A stretch of DNA of 64,000 bases from Salirhabdus sp. Marseille-P4669. Its GTDB lineage: Bacteria > Bacillota > Bacilli > Bacillales > Alkalibacillaceae. Under the pieces are notes generated by a model that was not told where the DNA came from, searched no databases, and saw only the letters and a list, made by a program, of their open reading frames with translations. Below, one piece after another: positions 41,615 through 50,776 of this stretch; positions within the stretch are counted from its first letter, which is position 1, and each line of letters opens with the position of its first letter. Made by a program: the position numbers and the translations under genes. The DNA lies in NCBI RefSeq assembly GCF_900240405.1, contig NZ_OEQK01000009.1, positions 1-64,000 of the forward strand, read 5' to 3'.

Positions 41615-43528
41615 TTAGCCTTTAGCACTGTTTATTTCTTCAACTAATAAAGATAATTCTTCCCAACGTTCCATCGCCTTTTCTAATTCTGCTTCCACTT
41701 GTTGTTGTTCATCAAACAGTTGTTGTGCCTTTTCAGCATCACTGCCCGTCGTTTCAATTTCAGATTGGATCCCAACGAGTTTTTCTTCTAAATTCGAAAT
41801 CCGATCCTCTATGGTATCCCATTCCTGTTGCTCGCGGTAGGATAGCTTTTTTGGTTTGGTCTTTGTTTGTTCCTTATGCTTTTCTAGCGCTTGCTTTTCT
41901 CTTACACGCTTTTCTTTTGCTTCTTGTTCTTTCTCTTTTGCTCGGATATCCATATATTCGGAGTAACTACCATAAAAGGTATTTATTTCTCCATCTTCAA
42001 AGGAAATTAACTGGTCCACAACACGATCTAAAAAATACCTGTCGTGTGACACAGTAATGACGACCCCAGGGAATAAATCTAAATAATCCTCCAAAATTGA
42101 TAACGTTTGAATGTCCAAATCGTTTGTAGGCTCATCCAAAAATAGTACATTAGGTTCGCTCATTAACACACTTAACAAATAGAGTCGTCGCCGCTCCCCA
42201 CCTGAAAGTCTGCGGATATATGTCCACTGTTCGCTTCTTGGGAATAAGAAACGCTCTAACATTTGCTCCGCTGTAATAAAATCTCCATCGGCTGTTTTAA
42301 TTACCTCTGCGTCTTTTTTAATATATTCAACAACACGTAAGTTTTCATCCATCTCCACATTTTCTTGTGTGTAGTATCCAATTTTTACGGTTTCTCCAAT
42401 ATCAATCGTACCTGCATCGGGTTTAATTTTTCCAGCCAACATATGAAGGAGTGTTGTTTTCCCACTACCATTAGGCCCGATAATACCAAGGCGATCACCT
42501 GGTGTAACAAGATAGCTAAAGTCTTTAATGAGGTTTTGTCCGTTATAGCCTTTTGTAATGGAATCAAGCTCCATTACCTTTTTACCAAGACGTGTGGAAC
42601 CTATTGCAATATCCACCTGACCATTTGCTTGAGATCCTTTTTTACCTTTTAGTTCTTCTACACGTTGAATTCTTGCTTTTTGTTTGGTCGTACGAGCTTT
42701 TGCGCCTCGGCGTAGCCAAGCGAGCTCACGTCGCAATGTGTTTTGTCGCTTTTGTTCATTGGAAATAGCTAGTTCTTCTCGTTCTGCTTTTTTCTCTAAA
42801 AATAATTCATAGTTTCCGTCATAGCTGTATAATTGACCCTGGTCTAATTCGAAAATTTTCGTCGTAACCCGATTTAAGAAATAGCGATCATGGGTGACGA
42901 GGATTAATGCCCCATTGTATTGAGTTAAAAATGTTTCTAGCCACTCTATTGTTTCATTATCAAGATGGTTTGTAGGTTCATCCATAATTAATATATCTGC
43001 AGGTTGTATTAATGCTTTTGCGATTGCTACTCGTTTTTTCTGACCTCCTGATAAAGAAGATATCTTTTCGCGAAATGCCGTAATTCCTAAACGGGTTAGA
43101 ACTGTTTTTGCTGTAGCATTTGCATCCCATGCTTTAAGTTCATCCATCGTTTGTTGTGACTTGAATAGTTTTTGTTGAATCTTCTCATTCATCGGGTCTG
43201 CTTCGAGGTCGGCTAATGTTTGTTCATACAGCCGCATTGCCTTCATAATATCAGAATCCCCATGATAAATGTGGTCAAGAACCGTTATGTCTTCTTCAAA
43301 AGTAGGATTTTGTGGCAAGTACTCCATCCGAAACTGTTTGGCGTGCTCTATCTTTCCTTCATCTGCGGAATCAAGGCCAGCAATAACCTTTAGTAAGGAT
43401 GATTTTCCAGTACCGTTTACGCCTATTAATCCAATTCGGTCTTTTTCATTTATGGTAAACGAAATATGATCAAATAAGATCTTATCTCCATAGGTTTTCG
43501 TTATGTTTTCCACATTTAAAATACTCAT
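41615..43528 (-). CDS. yfmR: ABC-F ATPase, Uup/YfmR-type ribosome-associated factor
   Basis: A 637-residue soluble protein with two ABC domains in tandem: Walker A GVNGTGKSSLLK and GPNGSGKTTLL, signatures SSLSGGQKKRVAIAKAL and RRLSGGERRRLYLLS, a linker (P-site tRNA-interaction motif) rich in Arg/Lys (LRRELAWLRRGAKARTTKQK), and a C-terminal coiled coil (LSYREQQEWDTIEDRISNLE). The C-terminal coiled coil identifies the Uup/YfmR branch, which rescues stalled ribosomes, rather than antibiotic-resistance ABC-F. ATG at 43528 follows GGAAGGAAGGAC; the longer frame upstream runs into the repeat block. Confidence 0.88.
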   Translation of the reverse strand: MSILNVENITKTYGDKILFDHISFTINEKDRIGLIGVNGTGKSSLLKVIAGLDSADEGKIEHAKQFRMEYLPQNPTFEEDITVLDHIYHGDSDIMKAMRLYEQTLADLEADPMNEKIQQKLFKSQQTMDELKAWDANATAKTVLTRLGITAFREKISSLSGGQKKRVAIAKALIQPADILIMDEPTNHLDNETIEWLETFLTQYNGALILVTHDRYFLNRVTTKIFELDQGQLYSYDGNYELFLEKKAEREELAISNEQKRQNTLRRELAWLRRGAKARTTKQKARIQRVEELKGKKGSQANGQVDIAIGSTRLGKKVMELDSITKGYNGQNLIKDFSYLVTPGDRLGIIGPNGSGKTTLLHMLAGKIKPDAGTIDIGETVKIGYYTQENVEMDENLRVVEYIKKDAEVIKTADGDFITAEQMLERFLFPRSEQWTYIRRLSGGERRRLYLLSVLMSEPNVLFLDEPTNDLDIQTLSILEDYLDLFPGVVITVSHDRYFLDRVVDQLISFEDGEINTFYGSYSEYMDIRAKEKEQEAKEKRVREKQALEKHKEQTKTKPKKLSYREQQEWDTIEDRISNLEEKLVGIQSEIETTGSDAEKAQQLFDEQQQVEAELEKAMERWEELSLLVEEINSAKG

Positions 43529-43543
43529 ATGAGTCCTTCCTTC

Positions 43544-43653
43544 CGTGCCAGTCATGCGAGGTGCCAGGCGTTCGAGGCGTGCCAGGCGTGCCAGGTGTGC
43601 AGGCGTGCAAGGTGCCTGGCACCACCCGATATTTGTCGCTTTTTGTCGAATTC
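43544..43653 (+). repeat. GTGCCAGGC tandem block and 3'-end-repeat relative
   Basis: Five or so degenerate copies of a GTGCCAGGC-like unit (43546-43610) lead into GGTGCCTGGCACC, ACCCGATATTTGTCG and TTTTGTCGAATTC (43611-43653), a relative of the GTGCCTGTCACT repeats. It is strongly GC-rich compared with flanks and lies only 15 bases upstream of the ABC-F start. Confidence 0.7.
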
Positions 43654-43892
43654 AATAACACCCATTTCATTATTCCATATAAAATGGATGGATTCATACA
43701 ACAATTTGTCTGAATCCTTCAACTACCTATAATAATTCTACAGTATATCCTAGGAATTATACAGTAAAGCAAATTTATTCAACAATATAGGGAGCTTTAT
43801 ACACAAAAATGAAAATGTGTCCAAAATAAGAAAAAAGTTTGACGAATTTGTGAACAAGAGACATAATATATAGTATAAGGAGGTTGAGCGGA

Positions 43893-44126
43893 ATGGATAA
43901 TAAAGCGAGAATTTTAAATGTTTCAAGATTTATCGGCGTAACAGTGCTTACAATTGGTCTTATAATTTTTTTAATGGGAATGTATAAAAGCGGTTTCACA
44001 GCGTTTGCTGCTATAGGTCTTGGTACGATAATGGGAGCAGTATTTATCTTTTTGATCGGATTATTTTTAGTAGTTGTCGAGGATATGGAAATGAAACGGA
44101 AGCCTCATAAAATAGCAAAGCAATAG
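43893..44126 (+). CDS. Small two-helix membrane protein, unknown function
   Basis: A 77-residue protein with two hydrophobic helices (VTVLTIGLIIFLMGMY and LGTIMGAVFIFLIGLFLVVV) and a basic tail (MKRKPHKIAKQ). AAGGAGGTTGAG precedes the ATG. It has its own terminator and is not in an operon. No function can be assigned. Confidence 0.7.
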   Translation: MDNKARILNVSRFIGVTVLTIGLIIFLMGMYKSGFTAFAAIGLGTIMGAVFIFLIGLFLVVVEDMEMKRKPHKIAKQ

Positions 44127-44133
44127 CAAAAAA

Positions 44134-44168
44134 AAGGGAACGTCACGTAAAAGTGATGTTCCCTTTAG
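44134..44168 (+). terminator. Terminator after small membrane protein
   Basis: AAAGGGAACGTCAC pairs with GTGATGTTCCCTTT (one wobble) around a six-base loop. The A-run before it is more T-like for the minus strand, but qoxD ends upstream at 44223, so it may serve both. Confidence 0.7.
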
Positions 44169-44222
44169 TAATGTTATCAGTTAAATCCATCTAGCGCATG
44201 CCCCAAGCTGAGGTACTCGCTT

Positions 44223-44507
44223 TTATACATAACCCCATATCATGACTAACAGTGTACCAAGGATGGATAAAATGGCAATAATCATTCCGTAATAAATACT
44301 TGCATAGATTGCCCCTTTATCCTTCGTTTCACCAGCATGCATGAATACTACTAGCTGCAAACCTGCTTGTGTGAATGCAGTTAGAAGGAGAACGATCATT
44401 CCAACTCCAAACGGCATTTCTAAAAAGTACACTAACAAGGCAACTGCGGTTAATATTAGGGAAAATAGAAAGCCTACTACTTGTTTTTTTGGAAAAAGTT
44501 CTTTCAT
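44223..44507 (-). CDS. qoxD: Quinol oxidase subunit IV
   Basis: A 94-residue protein with three hydrophobic helices, including the family pattern FTQAGLQLVVFMHAGE, matching subunit IV of aa3-type quinol and cytochrome oxidases. It assists assembly of the complex in the cytoplasmic membrane. It is the last gene of the qox operon, starting one base after qoxC. Confidence 0.92.
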   Translation of the reverse strand: MKELFPKKQVVGFLFSLILTAVALLVYFLEMPFGVGMIVLLLTAFTQAGLQLVVFMHAGETKDKGAIYASIYYGMIIAILSILGTLLVMIWGYV

Positions 44508-44508
44508 C

Positions 44509-45105
44509 CTACATCATTCCTTTCAAATAGACGAAGCTGAAAATAAAGATCCATACAACGTCTAGGAAATGCCAATATAGGGAGAAAATGAATGATTTAT
44601 TCGCTGTTTGTGGAGTAAGCCCACGTTTTTTTATTTGCATCATAATGAAAATTCCCCAGAATAAACCGAATGTTACGTGAGCTCCGTGTGTTCCGAGTGT
44701 AGTAAGCAAAATCGCTGTAAATGCACTCGTACCTAATCCAGCCCCGACATGAACATAATGAACAAATTCATATATCTCTACTCCTAAAAAGGCAAGCCCT
44801 AATAGAAGTGTGATGGCAAAGAAAGTCAACATCGCCTTTTTATTTGCAAGTCGCATGGCGTGAACCGCAAGCCCGATGGTAAAGCTACTTGTTAACAATA
44901 AAATCGTTTCAATTAAAACTGGAGTAATTTCAAATATTTCCGCACCAGTTGGACCGCCAGCAGTACGGTCCACTAGTGTGAAATAGGAAGCAAAAAGTGT
45001 TGCAAATAACATAATTTCTGCCCCGATGAAAATCCAAAAGCCTAATATATTTAAATTATTTTGTTCGGTACTATATTCAAGAGGCCCTGTATGATTTACC
45101 TTCAT
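44509..45105 (-). CDS. qoxC: Quinol oxidase subunit III
   Basis: A 198-residue protein with five transmembrane helices. Signatures are LGFWIFIGAEIMLFATLFAS, the conserved SSFTIGLAVHAM, and TTLGTHGAHVTFGLFW with WHFLDVVWIFIF near the end. Five rather than seven helices is typical of the quinol-oxidase branch. Its start overlaps the qoxB stop by one base. Confidence 0.93.
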   Translation of the reverse strand: MKVNHTGPLEYSTEQNNLNILGFWIFIGAEIMLFATLFASYFTLVDRTAGGPTGAEIFEITPVLIETILLLTSSFTIGLAVHAMRLANKKAMLTFFAITLLLGLAFLGVEIYEFVHYVHVGAGLGTSAFTAILLTTLGTHGAHVTFGLFWGIFIMMQIKKRGLTPQTANKSFIFSLYWHFLDVVWIFIFSFVYLKGMM

Positions 45106-47051
45106 TATTTAGCACCTCCATTATTGTCTTCCATTTCTTTTAGCTCATCTGCAGTAATATGATATCCATGGTCTTGCTCGAAGGATCGATAAATCAAGCA
45201 TCCAGCAATACCGACTGCAGCTATTATGGCAACTGTCCATAGGCTAAAGATTAGCGCAAATCCGAGCACAAAGAAGATTGCACTCATAATGATTGGACCG
45301 CCACTGTTATTTGGCATATGGATATCCTTATAGCCACCCTTAAATAGGGACTTTTTAGATCGCTTAGCATTCCAGAAAGCATCTCTTGAATCTACTTCTG
45401 GAGTAATGGCAAAGTTATATGCCGGTGTAGGGCTTGGTGTAGCCCACTCAAGAGAACGAGCATTCCATGGGTCTGCAGGTATATCTCTTGAAGCATAACG
45501 TGTACTGTAATAAATGTTGTATACGATTAAGACAAAACCGATTGCTAGAATACCAGCACCGACAAAGGAAAGCATATTCCATATACCGAATCCAGTAGAC
45601 TCTGAATAAGTGTACATACGTCTTGCTTGACCATCTAGCCCAGAAATAAACATTGGGAAGAAAGCAACAATCGTACCACTTGCAACTAACCAAGCTGCCC
45701 ATTTTCCTAAACGTTCATTAAGCATGAATCCAAACATTTTTGGCCACCAGTAAGTGAGTCCAGCTAGCATTGCGAATACAACACCAGGAATGATTACTAA
45801 GTGGAAGTGTGCCACTAGGAACATTGTATTGTGATATTGATAGTCAGCTGCTGACATACCAAGCATGACCCCTGTTACACCACCAATTGTAAAAATAGGG
45901 ATAAATAACATGGAATATAGCATTGGCGTCGTGATTCGTATTTTCCCTTTCCAAAGGGTAAATAGCCAGTTAAATATTTTTATTCCTGTAGGCACAGCAA
46001 TGGCCATTGTCGTAATCGAGAAAATACTATTCGCGAAAGCCCCTTGCCCCATTGTAAAGAAGTGGTGAGCCCACACTAAGAAGGATAGTAAACTAATAAT
46101 CACCATGGAGAATACCATAGATTTATAACCATATAGATTACGTCCTGCGAAGGTTGGGATAATTTCGCTATATATTCCGAATGCCGGTAATATTAGTATA
46201 TAAACCTCTGGGTGTCCCCAAATCCAGAATAGGTTTGCCCAAAGCATATCCATACCGCCATTCGTAGTTGCAAAGAAATGAGTACCAAATAAACGGTCAA
46301 ACGTACCCATTGCAAGCGCAACTGTTAAAACTGGGAATGCGAAAACAATAATGACATTTGTAATTAAGGAAGCCCAAGTAAACATTGGCATCTTCATGAG
46401 TGTCATACCAGGAGCTCTCATTTTGAAGATTGTTGCAATAAAGTTAATACCTGTCATTAATGTCCCGAGTCCAGCTATCTGAATAGCAATCATGTAATAG
46501 TTGGTTCCAACGGATGTACTTAAGTCGTTCCCCGCTAATGGGAAGTAGGAAGTCCATCCAGCATCAGGTGATCCTCCAATAACAAAGGAAACGTTAAACA
46601 ACATTGCCCCCATAAAGAATAACCAGAAACTAAGCGCGTTTAAACGTGGGAATGCTACGTCACGAGCGCCAATTTGTAAAGGAACTACAAAGTTCATCAA
46701 CGCCATGATGAAAGGCATTGCCATAAATATAATCATTACAACCCCGTGCGTTGTAAAAACCTCATTATAATGCTGTGCATCTAGAAATGTATTCTCAGGT
46801 ACGGCAAGCTGTGCACGCATCATGATGGCATCAACACCACCGCGGAATAACATTAATAGTGCAGAAAATAAATACATAATACCAATTCGTTTATGATCAA
46901 CGGTAGTCAACCATTCTCGCCATAAATAACCCCATTTTTTAAAGTATGTTAAGCCAGCAATTATGGCGATAACAGTAAGTCCAATTGCAACCATCGAAGC
47001 ATAAATTAATGGACTAGGATGGGGAATAGCAAATCGTTCGAAAAATTCCAT
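45105..47051 (-). CDS. qoxB: Quinol oxidase subunit I (catalytic)
   Basis: A 648-residue heme-copper oxidase core with about 14-15 helices. Visible are the low-spin heme ligand region (EVFTTHGVVMIIFMAMPF), the CuB/Tyr crosslink motif IWGHPEVYILILPAFG, the two following CuB His in VWAHHFFTMG, and HNTMFLVAHFHLVI with the high-spin and low-spin heme ligands. It reduces O2 and pumps protons. Length and C-terminus match QoxB of B. subtilis (about 649). Confidence 0.95.
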   Translation of the reverse strand: MEFFERFAIPHPSPLIYASMVAIGLTVIAIIAGLTYFKKWGYLWREWLTTVDHKRIGIMYLFSALLMLFRGGVDAIMMRAQLAVPENTFLDAQHYNEVFTTHGVVMIIFMAMPFIMALMNFVVPLQIGARDVAFPRLNALSFWLFFMGAMLFNVSFVIGGSPDAGWTSYFPLAGNDLSTSVGTNYYMIAIQIAGLGTLMTGINFIATIFKMRAPGMTLMKMPMFTWASLITNVIIVFAFPVLTVALAMGTFDRLFGTHFFATTNGGMDMLWANLFWIWGHPEVYILILPAFGIYSEIIPTFAGRNLYGYKSMVFSMVIISLLSFLVWAHHFFTMGQGAFANSIFSITTMAIAVPTGIKIFNWLFTLWKGKIRITTPMLYSMLFIPIFTIGGVTGVMLGMSAADYQYHNTMFLVAHFHLVIIPGVVFAMLAGLTYWWPKMFGFMLNERLGKWAAWLVASGTIVAFFPMFISGLDGQARRMYTYSESTGFGIWNMLSFVGAGILAIGFVLIVYNIYYSTRYASRDIPADPWNARSLEWATPSPTPAYNFAITPEVDSRDAFWNAKRSKKSLFKGGYKDIHMPNNSGGPIIMSAIFFVLGFALIFSLWTVAIIAAVGIAGCLIYRSFEQDHGYHITADELKEMEDNNGGAK

Positions 47052-47164
47052 TGTTTTTGACTCCTTTCAAGAAGTTTACAAGATAATGCGAAGCCTTCTA
47101 TTAAAATAGTATTCTTTAAAAAGCGAACATCGACTGGTAGATTAACCAGCCGTATTATAATCGC

Positions 47165-48091
47165 TTAATGATGATGTTCCGAACTATCTGTATGTTCATT
47201 TTTTGTTTCGTCCTCGTGTTCCATTTCAGCCTCTTCCTCTGAAGAAGAGCCGTGATGGTGTCCTCCATTTTCTCCCTCAGGAGGCGGAGCGAATTCTAAA
47301 TGCGTGCTACTGAACGTTAATTGACCAAGATGTCCTGGTTCTAATAGTTCTGCAAATTTCTCTTCTGTAAGAGGTTCAGCAGTTTGTTTTACTTCATCAA
47401 CCCATTCTTCAAAATCCATTGGTGTTACAACATTTACGTTAAATGTATTTTCTGCAAAGCCTTTACCACTAAAGTTTGCATTTCTACCCATTAACTCACC
47501 AGGTTCATCTGCAGCTAAGTGCAATGTTGTAACCATGTCCGACATGGCGTATTTTTGTCCACCAAGCTGTGGAATCCAGAAGCTTGTAATTGGTCCGTGA
47601 GAATAAAGTTTAAATTCTAATGGACGATTTGTAGGTATATATAAATAGTTTACTGTCTCAATATCTTCTTCAGGATAGCTAAAGTGCCATTTCCAGTCTG
47701 AGGAAGATGCGTAAATCACTAAAGGCTCTCGGTCCTCATAACCAGCTGGTGTGGATTCCACAATGTAGTTACTTTTAACCGAAACAAAGGAAAGAAAAGT
47801 AACGATTATCACAGGAATAATGACGATGATAGCCTCGACATATTTATTCCCTTCTACATGTGGTGGGTTATAATCCTCGCTTTGTTTAGAAGCACGATAT
47901 TTGACCAACATATATATTAAAATCCCGAAAACTACAAGAACAATAAAGGACATGATGCCCATTGATAAAAATATATCACTAGCCTGTCGTTCTGCTTGAG
48001 GCCCTTTTGGATCTAAGACTAATAAATCACAACCTGCCAGGACGGAAATTGTGAAAAACATCATACTGAGTAAAGCCCATTTCTTTTTCAT
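47165..48091 (-). CDS. qoxA: Quinol oxidase subunit II (lipoprotein)
   Basis: A 308-residue lipoprotein: signal ending VLAGC with lipidated C21, two transmembrane helices, then a cupredoxin domain (YASSSDWKWHFSYPEEDIET). The CuA site is absent: where cytochrome c oxidases have a Cys-x3-Cys motif this reads GRNANFSGKGFAENTFNV, so the electron donor is quinol, not cytochrome c. The C-terminal tail is His/Glu-rich (GGHHHGSSSEEEAEMEHEDE), as in some Bacillus homologs and possibly metal-binding. It is first in the operon; the promoter gap follows. Confidence 0.94.
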   Translation of the reverse strand: MKKKWALLSMMFFTISVLAGCDLLVLDPKGPQAERQASDIFLSMGIMSFIVLVVFGILIYMLVKYRASKQSEDYNPPHVEGNKYVEAIIVIIPVIIVTFLSFVSVKSNYIVESTPAGYEDREPLVIYASSSDWKWHFSYPEEDIETVNYLYIPTNRPLEFKLYSHGPITSFWIPQLGGQKYAMSDMVTTLHLAADEPGELMGRNANFSGKGFAENTFNVNVVTPMDFEEWVDEVKQTAEPLTEEKFAELLEPGHLGQLTFSSTHLEFAPPPEGENGGHHHGSSSEEEAEMEHEDETKNEHTDSSEHHH

Positions 48092-48177
48092 GTAGGCTCC
48101 CCTTTCTAATCATACTTTTGTCTAGTCACAATACTGTTGGATAATGTAACTAATTCATCTTGGTAGTAAGAATTTAT

Positions 48178-48246
48178 CACTATCAATATAGTGTTTATAT
48201 TAATAACCATTATGGGTAAGTTCAATAGAATGTGACAGTTTTCACA
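48178..48246 (-). promoter_or_regulatory. Qox upstream region with redox-regulator-like dyads
   Basis: TGTGACAGTTTTCACA (48231-48246) fits TGTGA-N6-TCACA, the Fnr/Crp pattern, and also partly the Rex site. A second dyad CACTATCAATATAGTG lies at 48178-48193. Both stand between divergent qoxA and merR. The remaining bases of the 361-bp gap show only the merR promoter. Confidence 0.5.
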
Positions 48247-48398
48247 AATTGTTCATAACAATTCAAAGATATTGTGACATTTCGTTGGTTTTGTAACAGA
48301 TTTGTAGGTTTAGATCTGCAGGAAAGTGGGTTAAATAAAGGGTTTTTAGCGGATAGAATGCTTACAATTGATAGGATAAAAAAGTAATAAAATTCCTA

Positions 48399-48429
48399 TT
48401 GACATTAACGTAACGTAAAGGTGTAAGTT
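48399..48429 (+). promoter_or_regulatory. MerR-type promoter with 19-bp spacer
   Basis: -35 TTGACA (48399-48404) and -10 TAAGTT (48424-48429) are 19 bp apart, the elongated spacing typical of MerR-activated promoters. The spacer contains the repeated half-sites TTAACGTAACGTAA. This suggests autoregulation. Confidence 0.65.
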
Positions 48430-48452
48430 TAAATTATCGAGGAGGGGAACCT

Positions 48453-49220
48453 GTGGAATACACCGTTCAAAAATTAGCTAAGTTGGCCGGAGTTAGTTCA
48501 AGGACACTTCGATATTATGATGAGATTGACCTTCTAAAGCCGGCAAGGGTCAATTCTTCCGGATATCGCATTTACGGCCAACAAGAGGTAAATCGTCTGC
48601 AGCAAATACTATTTTATCGTGAGCTTGGAGTTAATTTAAGTGATATACAGAAAATCATGATGGATCCGTCATTTGACGAAGCTCATGCACTAAGAAAACA
48701 CAAAGAGAAGCTCCTTGAGAAAAGAAAGCAGCTTGAGTTACTGATTGAAAATGTGGAAAAAACGATTTTGGAAAGGGAAGGGAAAATTAATATGAGTGAT
48801 AAAGAAAAATTTGAAGGCTTTAAAAAGAAAGCACTAGCGGAAAATGAACAAAAATATGGAAAGGAAATCCGTGAAAATTATGGAGAAGATGTAGTTGAAC
48901 AATCGAATAACAAGTTCGTGAATATGACACAAGAAGAGCATGCTGAAGCAGAAAGAATATCAGCAGAAATTTTCGCAACATTAGAGGAAGCCATGAAAGT
49001 AAGTGATCCTGCAAGTGAATTAGCTCAAAAGGCTGCGGAATTACACAAGAAATGGCTAATGTTCTACTGGTCGGAATATAGTAAAGAAGCACACGCAGGG
49101 CTTGCGCAAATGTATGTAGATGATGAGCGTTTTACAGCTTATTACGATAATAAATTGAAGCCAGGAACTGCGGCGTTTTTGAGAGATGCGATTTATGTAT
49201 TTACGGGAACAAAGAAATAG
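48453..49220 (+). CDS. MerR-family regulator with TipAS-like domain (Mta-like)
   Basis: A 255-residue regulator: MerR winged helix (VQKLAKLAGVSSRTLRYYDE, ARVNSSGYRIYGQQEVNRLQ), a dimerisation helix (residues about 75-115), and a TipAS-type C-terminal domain (MTQEEHAEAERISAEIFATL; KWLMFYWSEYSKEAHAGLAQ; DERFTAYYDNKLKPGTAAFL). Such proteins (TipA, Mta) bind varied hydrophobic drugs and turn on efflux genes. No efflux gene is adjacent. The start is GTG at 48453 after GAGGAGGGG. Confidence 0.92.
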   Translation: MEYTVQKLAKLAGVSSRTLRYYDEIDLLKPARVNSSGYRIYGQQEVNRLQQILFYRELGVNLSDIQKIMMDPSFDEAHALRKHKEKLLEKRKQLELLIENVEKTILEREGKINMSDKEKFEGFKKKALAENEQKYGKEIRENYGEDVVEQSNNKFVNMTQEEHAEAERISAEIFATLEEAMKVSDPASELAQKAAELHKKWLMFYWSEYSKEAHAGLAQMYVDDERFTAYYDNKLKPGTAAFLRDAIYVFTGTKK

Positions 49221-49247
49221 AAACTAAGGTTGTGAAAAAATGGGTAT

Positions 49248-49313
49248 CAGGCACTTGCGAAATCATAAGAAAATTCGACAAGTGCCTGGCTCCTAAAAAC
49301 AAGTGCCTGCACC
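49248..49313 (+). repeat. GTGCCTG inverted-repeat block after merR
   Basis: CAGGCACTTG (49248-49257) and CAAGTGCCTG (49279-49288) are perfect inverted arms, with AATTCGA in the loop; a further AAGTGCCTGCACC follows at 49301-49313. It is related in wording to the 3'-end repeats after lacI, hemAT and mnmH. Confidence 0.65.
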
Positions 49314-49457
49314 AAAAATTTGATCTAAGGATGTATCTAGAGAATACTCAATACATCTTTTTTATCGTGCTACACAATATAAGTTGTAGTGACAATTTTC
49401 TTAAATGAAGGATTTTGTCCTACCCCAATATTTGTCAAGAAAATGGAGGTTTTACAT

Positions 49458-50207
49458 ATGAGCAAAGTAGCAATTATAACTGGTGCAGGCAGTGGCTTAG
49501 GACAAGCTACTGCTGTTCGATTGGCACAAGAAGGAGTTAATATTGCGGTTGTGGATGTGAATGAAAAAGGTGGAAATGAAACGGTTGAAATGGTAAAGAA
49601 TGCAGGTGCTGATGCCGTTTTCATTAAGGCAGATGTATCTAAATCAGAACAAGTTAAGAACTATGTGGATAAAACCGTTGAGCAGTTCGGAACCATCGAT
49701 TATTTCTTTAACAACGCTGGAATATCTGGTAGTGGTAAATTTTATTTAGAAACTACAATTGAAGAAATTGAGCAGATTGTAGGGATTAACCTCTTAGGCG
49801 CTCTATATGGTGTTCGCTATGTAGCAGAGGTTATGTTGAAGAATGGTGGAGGGGCAATCGTGAATACGGCTTCCAGTGCAGGAGTTATCGGACAGGACTC
49901 CGTTGTGACGTATTCTGCAACAAAGCATGGAATTGTAGGAATCACAAAGAGTATGGTCGCAGAATATGCAAAAGATGGCTTGCGTGTAAATGCAATCGCC
50001 CCAGGTCCAACAGAAACACCAATGGTAAAAGCGTTTTATGAAGCAAATCCAGAAATGAAAGCAAATGCAACTGGTGGAATACCGCAAAAACGCTTAGGTA
50101 CACCAGAAGAGGTAGCAGAACTCGTTACATTCCTATTAACCTCCAAGGCAGAATACATTAACGGTGAAGTGATTCGTATTGATGGTGGTTTTACAAATGT
50201 AAAATAG
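49458..50207 (+). CDS. SDR-family oxidoreductase (FabG-like)
   Basis: A 249-residue Rossmann enzyme: cofactor loop TGAGSGLG (8-15), NNAG (85-88), catalytic Ser about 139, and YSATK (152-156), with the C-terminal PETPMVK-like and YINGEVIRIDGGF segments of the classical SDR family. D37-like acidic residue after strand 2 (VVDVNEKGG) suggests NAD(H) preference. The substrate is unknown. ATG at 49458 follows TGGAGG; the longer upstream frame has no ribosome site. Confidence 0.9.
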   Translation: MSKVAIITGAGSGLGQATAVRLAQEGVNIAVVDVNEKGGNETVEMVKNAGADAVFIKADVSKSEQVKNYVDKTVEQFGTIDYFFNNAGISGSGKFYLETTIEEIEQIVGINLLGALYGVRYVAEVMLKNGGGAIVNTASSAGVIGQDSVVTYSATKHGIVGITKSMVAEYAKDGLRVNAIAPGPTETPMVKAFYEANPEMKANATGGIPQKRLGTPEEVAELVTFLLTSKAEYINGEVIRIDGGFTNVK

Positions 50208-50220
50208 GGGTTACGATAAA

Positions 50221-50256
50221 AGGCAATAAACACATTTTGTGGCTTATTGCTTTTTG
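50221..50256 (+). terminator. Terminator after SDR gene
   Basis: GGCAATAA and an inner CACA pair with TGTG and TTATTGC; the stem has short internal mismatches and is followed by a T-run. Confidence 0.7.
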
Positions 50257-50369
50257 TATGGTTATCTTTGTTTTAATACATTATGTTTATCACCTGCTCT
50301 TTAATTTTTTTAAAAGTATCCGATAAATAAAATTAGCGTATATTTAAAAAAATAGGAGAGGATCAGGGT

Positions 50370-50744
50370 ATGAATATAGAAGAACTAATAAATAAAATTA
50401 ATAGTAGTGCTGAGGAACTTGATTTTGTTTCCTCTAGAACATTTATTGAACAAAATATTGATATTTTAGAAAGGCACAAGAATCTCTTGAATAGTAATGC
50501 AAGACAAATACTGAATTTTGTACAAGAAAGAATAAAATTTGGTGAAGTTAACCTTACTAGAGAGGAAATGGCAACTGTTAAAGCTATTAACTCCTATGCA
50601 TCCTCATTTAATTTAAGTGGTATCAAGTATACCTTGAAAGATAATCCAAAATTATTTTTTAAAAAGGATATTTTTTCTTTTTTAAATAAGGATGCAGTGT
50701 CAATACTTGAGGGGATGGGCGCAATAGCTAAATCAAAAATTTAA
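50370..50744 (+). CDS. Conserved-looking hypothetical protein
   Basis: A 124-residue, mostly helical soluble protein with no signal peptide or recognised motif (NIEELINKINSSAEELDF; ARQILNFVQERIKFGEVNLT). AT-rich codons and a GGAGAGG site before ATG support it being a real gene. It has its own terminator. Function not known. Confidence 0.65.
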   Translation: MNIEELINKINSSAEELDFVSSRTFIEQNIDILERHKNLLNSNARQILNFVQERIKFGEVNLTREEMATVKAINSYASSFNLSGIKYTLKDNPKLFFKKDIFSFLNKDAVSILEGMGAIAKSKI

Positions 50745-50776
50745 TTGACTAATACTTGGATAATAAAATTTTTATT

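Noticed and set aside
43482-43732. Frames on both strands through the GTGCCAGGC block
   Set aside because: They are open only because of the short GC-rich repeats; the translations are low-complexity and lack starts with ribosome sites.
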